DNA of 64,000 bases from Molossus alvarezi (GCA_037176705.1 CM073893.1:17422074-17486073), one strand, 5' to 3'; shown: positions 1-12,646, numbered from the stretch's first letter. Notes: generated from the sequence alone by a model not told the origin. Made by a program: numbers and translations.

Positions 1-2325
1 GAAGATGTAATTAAGAAACTTCCCACAAACAAAAACCCAGGCCCGGACAGCTTCAAGGGGGAGTTTTACTGAACATTCAAAAAAAAATCTAACACTCATT
101 CTCCTCAAACTATTCCAAAAAATCCAAGAAGGTGGAAGACTTCCAAACTCATTTTATGAGTCCAGCATGATCCTAATTCCAAAACCAGATAAAGACACTA
201 CAAAGAAAGAAAACTACAGGCCAGTATTTCTGATAAACACAGATGCCAAAATCCTTAACAAAATATTAGCAAATCAGATCCAGAGATACATAAAAAAATT
301 ATTCATCATTACCAAATGGGACTTGTCCCAGGGATTCAAGGATGGTACAATATTCACAAATCAATAAATGTGATACACCACATAAACAAAATTAAAACCA
401 TATGATTATATCAATAGATGCTGAAAAGGCATTCAACAAAATCCAGCACCATTTCTGATAAAAAATACTCAGCAATGTGGAAATAGAGGGATCATATCTC
501 AACATAATAAAGGCCACAGATGAAAAATTTATCGCCAACATCATACTCAATGGGCAAGAACTAAAAGTATTTCCCTTAAGAACAGAAAAATGGCAGGAAT
601 GCCCACTTTGGCCACTCTTATTTAACGTAGTACTGGAAGTCTCAGCCACAGCAATTAGATATGAAGAAAAAATAAAAAGGATCCAAATTGGAAAGGAGGA
701 AGTGAAATTGTCATTATTTTTAGATGATGTTACCATATGTAGAAAACCCTAAAGACTCCATCAAAAATTTACTAGATTTAATAAATGAATTTGGCAAAGT
801 AGCAGCATATAAAATTAACATCAAGAAATCGAGAGCATTCTTATACACAAACAATGAACTCATAGAAAATGAAAAACCAATCCCATTTACTATCACAGCA
901 AAAAAATTAAGATACGTAGGAATAAACCTAACCAAAGAAGTAAAGGACCTCGTCACAAACACTACAGGTCATTGAAAAAAGAAATAGAGGAAGATATAGA
1001 AAAGTGGAAGCATAGAATTTGTTCGTGGATTAGAATTAACATCATTAAAATGTCCATACCACACAAAGCAATCTATAGATTTAATGCATTTTCCATCAAA
1101 ATACCAAAGACATTTCACAGAACTAGAATAAATACTCCAAAAGTTTATATGGAACCAAAAAAGACCCCAAATAGCCACAGCAATCTTTAAAAAAATAAAA
1201 TAAAATAACAAAGTAGAGGGATCACAATACCGATATCAGGTTATACTACAAAGCCATTGTAATCAAAACAGCCTGGTACTGGTACAAAAACAGGCATATA
1301 GATCAATGGAACAAAACAGAGAACTCAGAAATTGACCCAAGACAATATGCTCAATTAATTTTTGACAAAGGTGTCAAGAGCATACAGTGGAGTCAAGGCA
1401 GCCTCTTCAATAAATGGTGTTGGGAAAATTGAACAGCTACATGCAAAAAACATAAAACTAGACCACCAACTTACACCACACACAAGAATAAACTCAAATG
1501 GATAAAAGACTTAAATGTGACACATGAACCCATAAAAATCCTAGAAGAAAATGTAGGCAACAAAATTTCAGACATAACACACAGCAGAATTTTCACTGAT
1601 ACAATGCCTAAGGCAAGAGAAACAAAGAAAAAAATTAATACATGGGACTACATAGAACTAAAATGCTTCTGCACAGCCAGAGAACCATTAAAATGGAAAG
1701 GGAACCCATTATATGGGAGAGCATAATTGACAATGATACATCAGATAAAGGGCTAATTTCCAAAATATGTAGAGTACTCCTACAACTCAACAAAAGGAAG
1801 ACAAAGAATCCAAGTATAAAATGGGCGGAGGACCTAAATAGACACCTCTCCAAACAGGACATACAAATGGCCAAGAGACATATAAAAAAATGCTCAACAT
1901 CACTAATCATCAGAGAGATGCAAATTAAAACAACAATGAGGTATCACCTCACACCTGTCAGAATGGCTGCCATCAACAAATCATCAAACAAGTGCTGGTG
2001 AGGGTGTGGAGAAAAGGGGACTCTAGTGCACTGCTAGTGGAAATACAGATTGATGCAGCCACTATGGAAAACAATATGGTGTTACCTCAAAAAATTAAAA
2101 ATTGATCTGCCATTTGACCCAGTGATCCCACTTCTAGGAATATATCCTAAGAAGCCTGAAACTCCATTCAGAAAGAATATATGTACCCCTATGTTCATAG
2201 CAGCACTATTTACAATCGCTAAGATCTTGAAGCAGCCCAAGTGTTCATCAGTAGAGGAGTTATAAAGAAGTTGTGGTACATTACACAATGGAATACTATG
2301 CAGCTGTAAGAAAGAAAGATCTCTC
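1..2325 (+). pseudogene. L1 ORF2 remnant (reverse transcriptase and C-terminal part)
   Basis: The intact protein nicks target DNA and reverse-transcribes L1 RNA on the chromosome. Here only the RT and C-terminal regions are present, in several frames. Recognisable pieces are the fingers/palm start ([16 protein letters not shown], from about 255), the palm motif [13 protein letters not shown] (about 600) and the catalytic box LFLDDV (about 715-730), which keeps both Asp residues. The conserved PGMQGWYN segment is degraded near 335. The C-terminal Cys/His segment near 1990-2080 carries stops ([10 protein letters not shown] is followed by TAG). Many frame changes exclude function. Confidence 0.9.
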
Positions 2326-2708
2326 ATCTTTTGAGACAACATGGAGGGACTGCAGAGTATTATCCTAAGCAAAATAAGCCAATCAGAGAAAGACAAATAT
2401 CACATGGTCTTTCTTATTTGTGGACTATAATGAACAAAACAAACTGACTAACAAAATAGACCCAGAGACATAGAAGTAGGGTACAGACTTACAAACCTCA
2501 GAAGAGGTCCGGTGGTGAGGGACGGAGAAGGAAAGAAATAAACCACAAAATTTATATGCATGTATGCATAATCATGGACATAGACAACAATGCTGGGGAT
2601 GGGGATGGGGGGGGTGGTACTGGGAGGAGGGTGTCAATGGGGGGAAGAGGAGAAACATCTGTAACAAAAATAAATTAATAAAAAATAATAACATAAAATA
2701 AATAAGCA
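1..2708 (+). mobile_element. LINE-1, 3' portion, truncated by the window edge
   Basis: The interval runs from the start of the reverse-transcriptase region of L1 ORF2 to an A-rich tail near 2650-2708. Base 1 corresponds to about base 8994 of the L1 at 7926-11713, so the missing 5' part may lie outside the window. The 3' UTR is the G-rich, pyrimidine-poor type shared by the young L1 copies here, ending in a segment that reads GAAACATCTGTAACAAAAAT before the tail. ORF2 is interrupted by many stops and frameshifts, so the copy is dead. No target duplication can be tested because the left end is absent. Confidence 0.93.
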
Positions 2709-3718
2709 AATCCAAAAGTATGACTTTGGCCTGAGAACCCAAGCTATTCCTTGTGGGTCAGATTCCAAGTGTGCCTTTTCACTGTATTTCATTGGAAACA
2801 GCTAAGTGGAGCTCCTGATACAGTTACACCTTAATCACAAAATCAAGAGGCCTCCTCTAGAGCATTCCACAAGGGTAGTCCAAACAATCTGTGTGACCTG
2901 TGAAAGTAAGGGAATTTATTCCTAAACAGCACAAAAGAAAAAACAAAAACAAAAGACTCCCAAACCTCTGCTCTCTTTCCAAGATTTAAAAGGCCTGATG
3001 CAAGAAATTATAAATAATAAAATTGAATGTGTAAAATTCTAGTGAGTATAATGTCTCCAATAGTTTGTTTTACCATAAATTCCTAATCTGCCTGTGCCTT
3101 GTCACTTCGGTAACATGTATCCATGCCTGACTAAAAAAGCTGTGGCTGAATCTAAGAATGGCTCTATCAGACTGGGCTTGTGGTGGTTTTCAGATTTATT
3201 CCTCAAAAAACAAGGCAGCTCTAAGAATTTCATGCACACATAATGCTTCTTTTACAGAGTGATCCTAATGATAAAAAGCAAAACACAGTACTGTTAAGTA
3301 AGTGCTTCCCCAGGACAGACCTCCACTCAGCCTTTTAGGAAGAGCCTGAGAGCTGTTCTTAGTGCTCCTCAAAGTTGAGTTCAGCCAAATCCAATCAGCC
3401 CCAAGGGAGAAGGGACTGCTGAGTACCCCACTACTAAAGCCCAGCAAGCCTCCTGCATACACGCCTGGAGTCTACCCCCTCCCCCTCAGAAAGGGTACTT
3501 CATCAGCTGCCAGCAAGCCTGACAAGCTAAAGTGTGTAAGATACAAAAAGTGATGAAAGAGCACTTCCTAAGGGAAGGTGTAGGTCACCAGGATAGGGAG
3601 CTTGAAAAGGGGACTGAGGAAGAAGGAGAAAAGGATTCAGTGGGAGCAAGAAAGAGAGGCAGGGGTAAGAAATAGGAGTAAGGTGTCTTCTCCCACAGAA
3701 AATATCTGTGTAGAATAA
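2709..3718. other. Unidentified non-repetitive stretch
   Basis: About 1 kb between two L1 fragments. I see no long open frame, no SINE head and no terminal repeats. It contains an A-rich patch near 2938-2960. Probably ordinary intergenic or intronic DNA. Confidence 0.5.
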
Positions 3719-4400
3719 GATAATGAGTAAAAATAGAACTGCCTTGTGATCCAGCAATTCCACTTCTGGTTATTTGTGTGAAGAAATCCAAAACACTAAT
3801 TCAAAAAGATATATGCACCTCCATGTTCATTGCAATGTTATTTACAATAGCCAAGATATGGAAGCAACCCAAGTGCCCATCAATAGATGATTGGACAAAG
3901 AAGATGTGATACATATATAGAATGAAATATTACTCAGCTATAAAAAAGAATGAAATTTTACCATCTGCAACAACATGGATAGACCTAGAGGGTATTATGC
4001 TAGGTGAAATAAGATAGACAAAGACAAATATCATATGATGTCACTTATATGTAGAATCTAAAGAACAAAATAAGTGAACAAACAAAACAGAAATGGATTC
4101 ATAGAGTCTGAGAGTTGCCAAATGGGAATGGGTTGGGGGTTGGGCAAAGAAGGCAAAAGGATTAACCATTACAAATTGGTAGTTACAAAAGAGTACAGCA
4201 TAAAGAATATGGTCAATAATATTATAATAGCTATGTATGGTGCCAGGTGTGTACTACACTTATGAGAGGGTCACTTAATAGATGATATAAATGTCTAACT
4301 ACTATGCGGTACATCTGAAACCAATATAAAATAATATTGACTGTGAACTGCAATTTTTAAAAAATTTTAAGTTAAAAAATAAAAATAAAAAAGAATAGCT
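3719..4400 (+). mobile_element. Older L1 3' end (L1MA-like)
   Basis: The sequence has the usual end of L1 ORF2: a segment decoding to the GIHPKSQ-like region, then ATGTTCATTGCAATG, 'caagatatggaagcaaccca' and 'tggatagacctagagggtat'. A 3' UTR with GAGAGTTGCCAAATGGG and a poly-A-rich end at about 4370-4400 follow. It is clearly more diverged from the bat-specific L1 copies than they are from each other, so it predates them. The 5' part is missing. No clean target duplication was found. Confidence 0.85.
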
Positions 4401-4694
4401 ATTCTGTGGATTAGAGCTGAAGACTCGAGTGTCTCTAGTTGCAAAGGGTGGGGGTAGAGGAACCCATAGTCCTGCAGCAGCCAAGACACCTGACCCCCAG
4501 GAAAAAAGAGAGCAACATTACACTTTCTGAGGTTCCCTACCTATAACAGACTGACAATAAACAACCTGGAGAGATAAAAAAGGTGGAGCTCCTGCTGCAC
4601 AGGAGGTACATTGCTTACATCTACGTTTGGTCTATTTGCTCTCGTCTCCATTTGCAATTTTCAGTTGAAGAGTCCTGAAGTCCTTTAAACAAAA
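4401..4694. other. Unidentified short stretch
   Basis: About 290 bases between two old L1 tails. No open frame or repeat structure is recognised. Confidence 0.45.
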
Positions 4695-4945
4695 ATGGTA
4701 TTTGCTTATTCATGAGACAGAAAGCAGAATGGTGGTTGCCAAGGGCTTGGAGAAGACAGACTACGGGTTTGTTTAACGGGTACAGAGTTTCAGTTTTGCT
4801 GAATTAAAAGAGTTCTGGAGATGAAGGGTGGTGATAGTTGTACAATAATGTGAATGTACCAAATGCCACTGAATTACATATTTAAACATGATTATGGTAA
4901 GTTTTACATTATGTGTGTTTTACCACAGGTTTTTAAAAAGTTAAA
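4695..4945 (+). mobile_element. Ancient L1 3' UTR fragment (L1M-like)
   Basis: Contains the typical old L1 tail: 'agaatggtggttgccaaggg', then GGGTACAGAGTTTCAGTTTTG, GTTCTGGAGATGAAGGGTGG, 'aatgtaccaaatgccactg' and a final TTTTACCACA before an A-rich end. The same consensus is seen at 30510-31186 and 51965-52205. No coding part is present. Confidence 0.82.
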
Positions 4946-6385
4946 TGGTATTTGCTGATCTTTAGGGTCAATAAAGAAAAGGAAAGGTAACCAGGTGAAT
5001 GTGTCCCACCCACTCCACAGCTATTTTTGAGATCAGAAATCTAGGGAAAGAAAGTGTTAGCAACTGCTAAAAGAAAAGAAAAAAGTAGACTCTACTCCAA
5101 GAGTATGAATCAGTGAAAAAGGAAAAATAAACTTTTTTGAGAAGCAGGATAAGCTTCTGAAATGGCCCTGGGCTTTGGCAGAAGAAAAGCCTCTGAGTGA
5201 TGTGGAGTTAGTACATTCCTCCAGGAGCACCCCATGAAAAGTCCACTCACTCTCTCACTCTTCATTGTCTTTTCCAAACCACTGCTGTTCTATCTGTCCT
5301 GGAGAGCCTCTTCCTTTGAAGCATGTGCTATCCTGTAACACCACCCTTTTCCATCCTCTCCTGCAGTGCACCAGAAGGCCTTGCATCTAGCTCAAAGTCC
5401 CTCTTTTCTGGACTCCTGCCAGCATCTGGGGAACTTCAGTGTTCATGTTGATGACTTAGCCTATCTGATTTCCTTTGTACTCACCAAGTGCTGGGCACCA
5501 TATCAGTGGCTTTGCATCACTATCTACAACCTCACAACAAACCTAACGTTCAGCTATAGCACCACTATTTAGAGATAGTAGTGGCTGGGATTCTAAACGA
5601 TGCTGATCAGACTCCTTAGTTCATATTCTACTCTACAACACTGCCTCAGAATGCATCTCAAATGTAAACCTGAAAATCCTGCTCTCTGACCATACACTCT
5701 TACATTGGTACCTCTCCCACTAAATAAATCTCCTTCATCAGGGGTCCAACCTCTCAAACTTGCCTTTATTCCCAATTTATCAACCCTTCCCAACACTTCC
5801 TCCTTCCAGAACTAAGGCCAGAAGAAATGCCAGGAAAACTCCTCATGAGACTGTTTCTTTGACTCAATGCCTATGTAATGAACTTCACCTTTGATCACCA
5901 GACTACTGATTAAATTAATGAAATCCTCTAGGTCTAGAATTATAAACAACGTTATGATGGTGATGTAAGTGCTGGTTTGAACTTTTAATAAGTGTGTTAG
6001 ATTGGTTAGAACCAAGTGGAGAGAAAACAGCTGACAGCAGGTGGCACTGGTAAGAACCATGGGAAGTCCCAGTTAGCCTCATAAAAATGAGACCCTCTGC
6101 TTTCTCTTGAGGGTCTTGATCTAACGGGAGCATTCTCACCATGATGTCACTGCTGGCACCCACTGAAAAACATGTTGTCTCCGTCCTGAAGACAGTGACT
6201 CAGCACTCTAGGGCCCCACAGGTGGCTGGAAAAATTTCTCACTCCCTTTACCTTCCATCAACATATATCCAATATTACGAGACAACAAAATGCACAATTT
6301 AATAAGCACTGGCCTTCCATCTATTCTAGGACCAAGGTTTACAGGGCAAGTGTGGAAGTTAATAAAGTGAACTTTTATAATTCAT
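4946..6385. other. Mostly unidentified stretch with a possible MIR fragment
   Basis: About 1.4 kb without lineage-specific repeats. Around 5450-5560 the text 'caccaagtgctgggcacc' followed by an 'aacctcacaacaaacct' segment resembles a very old MIR, but the match is weak. No coding region is supported. Confidence 0.4.
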
Positions 6386-6387
6386 TC

Positions 6388-6535
6388 TTTTATTTCTTTA
6401 ATTCATTTATTTTTGTTACAGATGTTTCTCTCTTTTCCCCCATTGACACCGTTCCCCCATCCCTGCCCCCCAGCATTGTTGTCTATGTCCATTGGTTATG
6501 TGAAGACATATTTATGCCTATGTGTTCTATGCCAT
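6388..6535 (-). mobile_element. Very short L1 3' UTR insertion
   Basis: The forward text TTTATTTTTGTTACAGATGT followed by a C-rich stretch and 'tgtccattggttatg' is the reverse complement of the 3' UTR end of the young L1s (compare 2560-2670). Only the last ~140 bases were inserted, an extreme 5' truncation. Confidence 0.8.
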
Positions 6536-6927
6536 TAGACATAACAAAAATGTAAAAGAATATGAGATAAATCTGTGACAAGTTCTGAGCTCTTGGTTTT
6601 CAATAATACAGAGAATAATATCTGGTCGATCACATCAACATTCACATCAACATCACCAGTCTCTTGCTCTGTTGTTCTGTCCTGTCCCCTCTTCCTGACA
6701 ATCCCCAGCAGCTCTCTGGTCTCCTTAATTCTGAGTATTCTGCTACTAATGGAGAAAATCACAAAACCCTGTTGATTACCTAAATTACCAATTTAAGAGC
6801 TTCAATCTCAGCTCTGCCCTAAATATTCCTGTATTGTATTTCCCTATAGCAGCACTTCCAAAGCTGTTCCATGTTCTTCAAGTCCCCTTCCCAACCATAG
6901 ACCCTAACGTCAAAAAAGAGTCATCCA

Positions 6928-7140
6928 GCCCTGGCCAGCTTGGCTCAGTGGTTACAGCGTTGGCCCGGGAACCAATGAAACCTGGGTTCAATTCCAGCCA
7001 GGGCACGTACCTTGGTTGTGGTTTGTCCACAGCACTGGTTGGGGTTGTGTGGCATCAATGTTCCTCTCTCTCTCTCCCTTTTAATCTGTCTAAAGATAAA
7101 TGGGAGAACGTCTTCAGGTGAGGATAAAAAATAAAAAAAA
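6928..7140 (+). mobile_element. VES-type SINE (subtype A)
   Basis: A tRNA-like head starts at GCCCTGGCCAGCTTGGCTCA. Then come a box-B-like GGTTCAATTCC, a CT-rich region and the subtype-A end (gtcttcaggtgaggataaa) plus A-tail. It is flanked by the direct repeat AGTCATCCA at 6919-6927 and 7141-7149, which fixes both ends and shows target-primed insertion. Confidence 0.95.
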
Positions 7141-7149
7141 AGTCATCCA

Positions 7150-7619
7150 AAACTTCTATCTCATCCACTTTTCAAGTTTTATTTTCATTCAGATTCCCCA
7201 CGTCTTTCTTGCCCCAAAAGAAAGGTATCCTACTTACTTCCAGGGCCACTCTATCTGAATCTTTATTCCATCCTTGCCTTCCTCTTTTAGGATGTTTCAT
7301 CAGTTCTTGAGTCTTCTCCATCGAACAATCAATAAATCAAACCTTTTGCCAATTCCACCTACTCCTCTAACTACCGTCCATGGCATCCCTTTTATTAACT
7401 ACCAAGCCTATCTGTGGTACTCCAGCCTTCCGCTGCCTCCCCCCCCCATTATTTCCCAATTTGTCATAATTTAGCTCCCAATTCTAATTTTATATTGAAG
7501 TTGTCCTGCCAATGTAAAAAATTAGCTATTTGTCAAACCCAGTCTTCTGTTCTCATCCAACTCTTCTTTCTGAATCTATGGCTTGGCCATTAGGTGATAC
7601 AATGTGGGGTTAAAGCAGG
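7150..7619. other. Unidentified pyrimidine-rich stretch
   Basis: T/C-rich sequence without a long open frame or known repeat signature. A C9 run occurs at 7440-7447. Confidence 0.4.
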
Positions 7620-7760
7620 AATACTAAACTCAGTGGTCTGGGTGTTCAGATTCCATCAATTACAAACTCTTTGACCTTGAGTTATTTAATCTACCTGCAT
7701 CTCAGTTACCTCATCCTTAAAATGAAGAATATGCTAATAATAACTCAAAGCATTTAAGTC
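7620..7760 (+). repeat. MIR fragment (ancient SINE)
   Basis: The order 'ttgaccttgagttatttaat', 'ctcagttacctcatcc' and 'aaaatgaagaatatg' matches the core and 3' part of MIR: ACCTTGGGCAAGTTA, then CTCAGTTTCCTCATCTG, then TAAAATGGGG. It is strongly diverged, as expected for this family. Confidence 0.7.
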
Positions 7761-7925
7761 TTACAAGCTAGCTTAATAAATGAAGAGATACAATCTGAGA
7801 TAGCAAAAAGCCAGACTGAGAGTCAGGGGAACAGGGATTTAATCCCAGCTATAAAATATTTATAATAACAAGTTCTCAGGTCTCATTTTTAAATAGAGTG
7901 GGTTATTATAAAAGTCCTTTCTGAG

Positions 7926-10900
7926 GATCTATCCAACAAGAAGATATAACCTTGATAAACATATATGCACCCCATATAGGACCACCAAAATATATTAAAA
8001 ATCTTCTAGAGGACTTCCAAGGAGAAATCAACAGCAATACAATCATAGCAGAGAACTTTAATACCCCATTGACAGCACTTGATAGATCTTCTAGACAAAA
8101 AATTGGCAAGGAAACAGAGACTCTAAATGAAGTGCTAGACCAAATGGATTTAATAGATATCTACAGAGAATTAAACCCCAAAACTACAAATACACATTAT
8201 TCTCAAGTGCACATGGGACATTCTCTAAGATAGACCACATGATAGGACACAAACTAAATCTCTACAAGTTCAAGAAGATTGAAATCATATCAAGCATCTT
8301 CTCAGATCACAATGGCATGAAACAAGAAATCAATTACAACAAGAACATGCAAAGACATTTCAACACATGGAGGCTAAATAGCATGTCATTAAACAATGAA
8401 TGGGTCACCGAGGAGATCAAGGAAGAAATTAAAAACTTCCGGGAAACCAATGAAAATGAACACACAACAACACAAAATCTATGGGACGCGGCGAAAGCAG
8501 TTCTGAGAGGGAAGTTCAAAGCACAACAGGCCTACCTCAAGAAACAAGAAAAATTTCTAATTGACTGTCTAACCTCACAACTTAAAGAATTAGAAAGCAA
8601 ACAAAAAGAAAACCCCAGAGCAAGTAGAAGGAAGGAAATAGTAAAGATCAGAGCAGAAATAAATGACATAGAGACCAAAAAAACAATTCAAAGGATCAAT
8701 AAAACAAAGAGCTAGTTTTTTGAAAAGATAAACAAGATCGATGGACCCTTAGCTAGACTCACCAGGAAACAAAGAGAGAGAACCCAAATACACAAAATCA
8801 GAAATGAAAGAGGAGAAGTAACAACCAACACCACAGAAATACAAAAGATCGTTAACAGCTACTATGAACAACTATATGGCAACAAATTTGACAATCTAAG
8901 CAAAATGGACAAATTTCTAGAAACACACAGTCTCCCAAAACTGGACTGGGAAGAGATAGAAAACTTGAACAGACCAATAACAACTAAGGAAATTGAAGAG
9001 GTAATCAAGACTCTCCCAGCAAACAAAAGCCCAGGCCCAGATGGCTTCACAGGGGAGTTTTACTGAACATTCAAAAAAGAACTAACACCCATTCTCCTCA
9101 AACTATTTCAAAAAATTCAAGAAGAAGGAAGACTTCCAAACACGTTTTATGAGGCCAGCATAATTCTAATTCCAAAACCAGAAAAGGACACTACAAAGAA
9201 AGAAAACTACAGGCCAATATCCTTGATGAACATAGACACCAAAATCCTGAACAAAATATTAGCAAATCGGATCCAGCAATACATCAAAAAAATTATTTAC
9301 CATGACCAACGGGGATTCATTCCAGGGATGCAAGGCTGGTACAATATTCACAAATCAATAAATGTGATACACCACATAAACAAAATGAAGAATAAAAACA
9401 ACATGATCATATCAATAGATGCTGAAAAAGCATTCGACAAAATCCAGCATTCATTTCTGATGAAAATGCTCAGCAATGTGGGAATAGAGGGATCATATCT
9501 TGACATAATAAAGGCCATATATGAAAGACCTACAGCCAACATCATACTCAATGGACAGAAACTAAAAACATTTCCATTAAGAACAGCAACAAGACAGGGA
9601 TGTCCACTTTCGCCACTCTTATTTAACATAGTACTGGAAGTCTTAGCCACAGAAATCAGACAGGAGGAAAATATAAAAGGGATCCAAATTGGAAAGGAGG
9701 AAGTGAAACTGTCATTATTTGCAGGTAACATGATATTTTACATAGAAAACCCTAAAGGCTCCATCAAAAACCTACTAGACTTAATAAATTAATTTGGCAA
9801 AGAAGCAGGATACAAAATGAACGTCAAGAAATCGACGGCATTCTTGTACACCAATGATGAACTCACAGAAAGAGAAACTGAAAAAACAATCCCATTTACC
9901 ATCGCTCCAAAAAAATTAAGATACCTAGGAATAAATTTAACCAAAGAAGTAAAGGACCTATTTGCAGAAAACTACAGGACATTGAAAAAAGAAATAGAGG
10001 AAGATATAAAAAGTGGAAGCACATACCCTGTTCATGGATTGGAAGAATTAACATCATTAAAAGGTCTATACTACCCAAAGCAATCTATAGATTCAATGCA
10101 ATCCCCATCAAAATACCAACGACATATTTCACAGAACTAGAACAAATACTTCAAAAGTTCATATGGAACAAAAAAAGACCCTGAATAGCCACTGCAATAT
10201 TGAAAAAGAAGGACAAAGTAGGTGGGATCACAATACCAGATATCAGGTTATACTACAAAGCCACTGTAATCAAAACAGCCTGGTACTGGCACAAGAACAG
10301 GCAGATAGACCAGTGGAACAGAACTGAAAACCCAGAAATGGACCCAAGGCAATATGCTCAATTAATATTTGACAAAGGTGGCAAGAGCATACAGTGGAGT
10401 AAAGACAGCCTCTTTAACAAATGGTGTTGGGAATATTGGACAGCTACATGCAAAAAAAAAAATGAAACTAGACCATCAACTTACACCATACACAAAAATA
10501 AACTCAAAATGGATAAAAGACTTAAATGTGACCTGTGAATCCATAAAAATTCTAGGAGAAAATGTAGGCAACAAAATTTCGGACATCATACGGAGCAGAA
10601 TTTTCACTGATACATCACCTAAGGCAACAGAAACAAAGGAAAAAATGAACACATGGGACTACATCAAACTAAAAAGCTTCTGCACAGCAAAAGAAACAAT
10701 CATCAAAATGGAAAGGCAACCCACTGTACGGGAGAACATCATTGCCAATGATGTATCAGATGAGGGGTTAATTTCCAATATATATAGAGTGCTCATACAG
10801 CTCAACAAAAGGAAGACAAAGAACCCAATTAAAAAATGGGCAGAGGAGCTGAATAGACACCTCTCCAAACAGGACATACAAATGGCCAAGAGACATATAA

Positions 10901-11358
10901 AGAAATGTTCAACATCACTAATCATCAGAGAGATGCAAATTAAAACAACAATGAGGTATCACCTCACACCTGTCAGAATGGCCGCCATCAACAAATCATC
11001 AAACAACAAGTGTTGGCGAGGGTGTGGAGAAAAGGGGACTCTAGTGCACTGCTGGTGGGAATGCAGACTGGTGCAGCCACTATGGAAAACAATATGGTGT
11101 TACCTCAAAAAATGAAAAATTGAATTGCCATTTGATCCAGTGTTCCCACTTCTAGGAATATACCCTAAGAAGCCTGAAACACCAATCAGGAAAAATATAT
11201 GTACCCCTATGTTCATAGCTGCACTATTTACAATAGCTAAGATCTGGAAACAGCCCAAGTGTCCACCAGTAGACGAATGGAAAAAAAAGCAGTGGTACAT
11301 ATACACAATGGAGTACTACGCAGCTGTAAGAAAGAAAGATCTCTTACTTATCCTTTGA
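7926..11358 (+). pseudogene. L1 ORF2 pseudogene (part of EN, RT and C-terminal domain)
   Basis: Endonuclease C-terminal part, linker, RT and Cys-rich C-terminus can all be followed, mostly in one frame, with stops near 8713 and 9064 and shifts near 8235 and 10140-10370. RT motifs include [11 protein letters not shown] (about 9310), [13 protein letters not shown] (about 9412) and [20 protein letters not shown] (about 9600). The catalytic box normally read as FADD is FAGN here (codons at 9721-9729), so both metal-binding Asp residues are lost. The C-terminal segment has the C-x3-C-x7-H-x4-C arrangement ([18 protein letters not shown], about 11014-11067). Dead by mutation as well as truncation. 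Confidence 0.93.
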
Positions 11359-11713
11359 GATGACATGGAGGTACCTGGAAAGTATTATCCTAAGTGAAAT
11401 AAGCCAAGCAGAAAAAGACAAATACCACATGATCTCACTTATATATGGAATATAATGCACATAACAGTCTGAGGAATATGGTAGACCCAGAAACATGGAA
11501 GTAGGGCACAGACTGACATCCCTCAGAAGAGGGGGTGGGGGGTGAGGTGGGAAGAGATAAACCACAGAACTTAAATGCATGTATGCATGACCAGCGGACA
11601 TGGACAACTAAGCCGGGGATGGGACGGGGGTGGGGTGGGGGGGGTGCCAATGGGGTAAAAAAGGAGAAATATCTGTAACAAAAAAATAATAAATAAAAAA
11701 TTAAATTAAATTA
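7926..11713 (+). mobile_element. 5'-truncated LINE-1 with target-site duplication
   Basis: The insertion starts inside the endonuclease part of ORF2 (homology begins near 7926) and ends in an A-rich tail at about 11680-11713. The direct repeat AAAAGTCCT lies at 7910-7918 and 11714-11722. A few extra bases (7919-7925) separate the left repeat from the L1 homology, which is common at truncated L1 5' ends. The 3' UTR is G-rich and matches that at 2460-2670 and 19830-20060. This copy is a useful in-window reference for the ORF2 sequence. Confidence 0.95.
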
Positions 11714-11722
11714 AAAAGTCCT

Positions 11723-12068
11723 CTGGCCCTAAACACTTCTATGAGATATTAAAGAGTTTGGTAGCAATTTGAGAAAATGCACAAATAAACAACTTGTAAT
11801 AAGGGCTTCAGGGAAAGGTAAGAGTATTGTGAGCAGAAAATTTGAAGGAGGTTGAGTGAGTAAAACTTCAGTGGATCCTAAAAGATAGAGAGGATTTTGA
11901 GAGATGTAAAAAGGGGGGCAGGGGTGTTCTGAGTTTGAGAAGCAAAATAACAAAGACATAGAGTGATTTAAGATACACTAGGAAGACTTCCATGGCAAAG
12001 ATATCTTTCCCATGACCCCCCATATCAATAGTTTCTGAATTTCAGTTAATGATTTTCAAGTTATAATT
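11723..12068. other. Unidentified stretch
   Basis: About 350 bases with no supported coding region, repeat head or hairpin. Confidence 0.45.
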
Positions 12069-12082
12069 AAACTATAAATGAG

Positions 12083-12180
12083 TCCTGGCCAGTTTGGCTC
12101 AGCGGTTGGAGCGTCGGCCTGGGGACCAGAGAGTCCTGGGTTCGGTTCCCACTAGGGGCATGTGGCAAAAAAAAAAAAAA
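12083..12180 (+). mobile_element. Head-only VES SINE (98 bp)
   Basis: Contains only the tRNA-like head (CCTGGCCAGTTTGGCTCAGC ... GGTTCGGTTCCCACTAGGGG CATGTGGC), followed directly by about 18 A. The middle and CT-rich 3' part of the SINE are absent. The direct repeat AAACTATAAATGAG (12069-12082 and 12181-12194, plus a shared next T) proves it inserted in this short form rather than being trimmed later. Confidence 0.93.
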
Positions 12181-12414
12181 AAACTATAAATGAGTTCTTT
12201 ATAACTGATGAAATGAATGTAACCTATACTCTGCTGCCATTTAAAATAATCTGTAAAAGACTGGTTAATGAAGGACATACACCAAGGTATTAATGGTGGT
12301 TTAGTTAGGCAGTGATTGTGACATTTTTTAAATATTTATTTGTATTTTCTAAAATGAACATGAATTGTAATTTATAACTAGAAAGAATAAAAACATATTT
12401 AAGGTTTAAATGCA

Positions 12415-12635
12415 CCCTGGCCAGTGGGGCTCAGTTGGTTGGGTGTCATCACGTGCACCACAGGATACCATTTTGATTCCCCAGTCAAGGGCACATGCCC
12501 AAGTTTTGAGCTCAATCCCTGATAGGAGGCATGCAGGAAGCAGTGATCAACGTTGTGCTTTCACATCGATGTTTCTCTCTCCCTCTCCCTTCCTCTCTCT
12601 CTGAAAATCAATAAACTACTTTTAAAAAAAAAAAA
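12415..12635 (+). mobile_element. VES-type SINE (subtype B)
   Basis: Subtype B has a head ending in 'gattccccagtcaagggcac', an 'atgcaggaagcagtgatcaa' middle and an end with 'ctgaaaatcaataaa' plus A-tail. Direct repeat GTTTAAATGCA at 12404-12414 and 12636-12646. Confidence 0.93.
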
Positions 12636-12646
12636 GTTTAAATGCA

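Noticed and set aside
9348..9731. 127-codon open frame on the minus strand
   Set aside because: It is the antisense shadow of L1 ORF2 (RT region). The same shadow appears in other L1 copies and has no domain.
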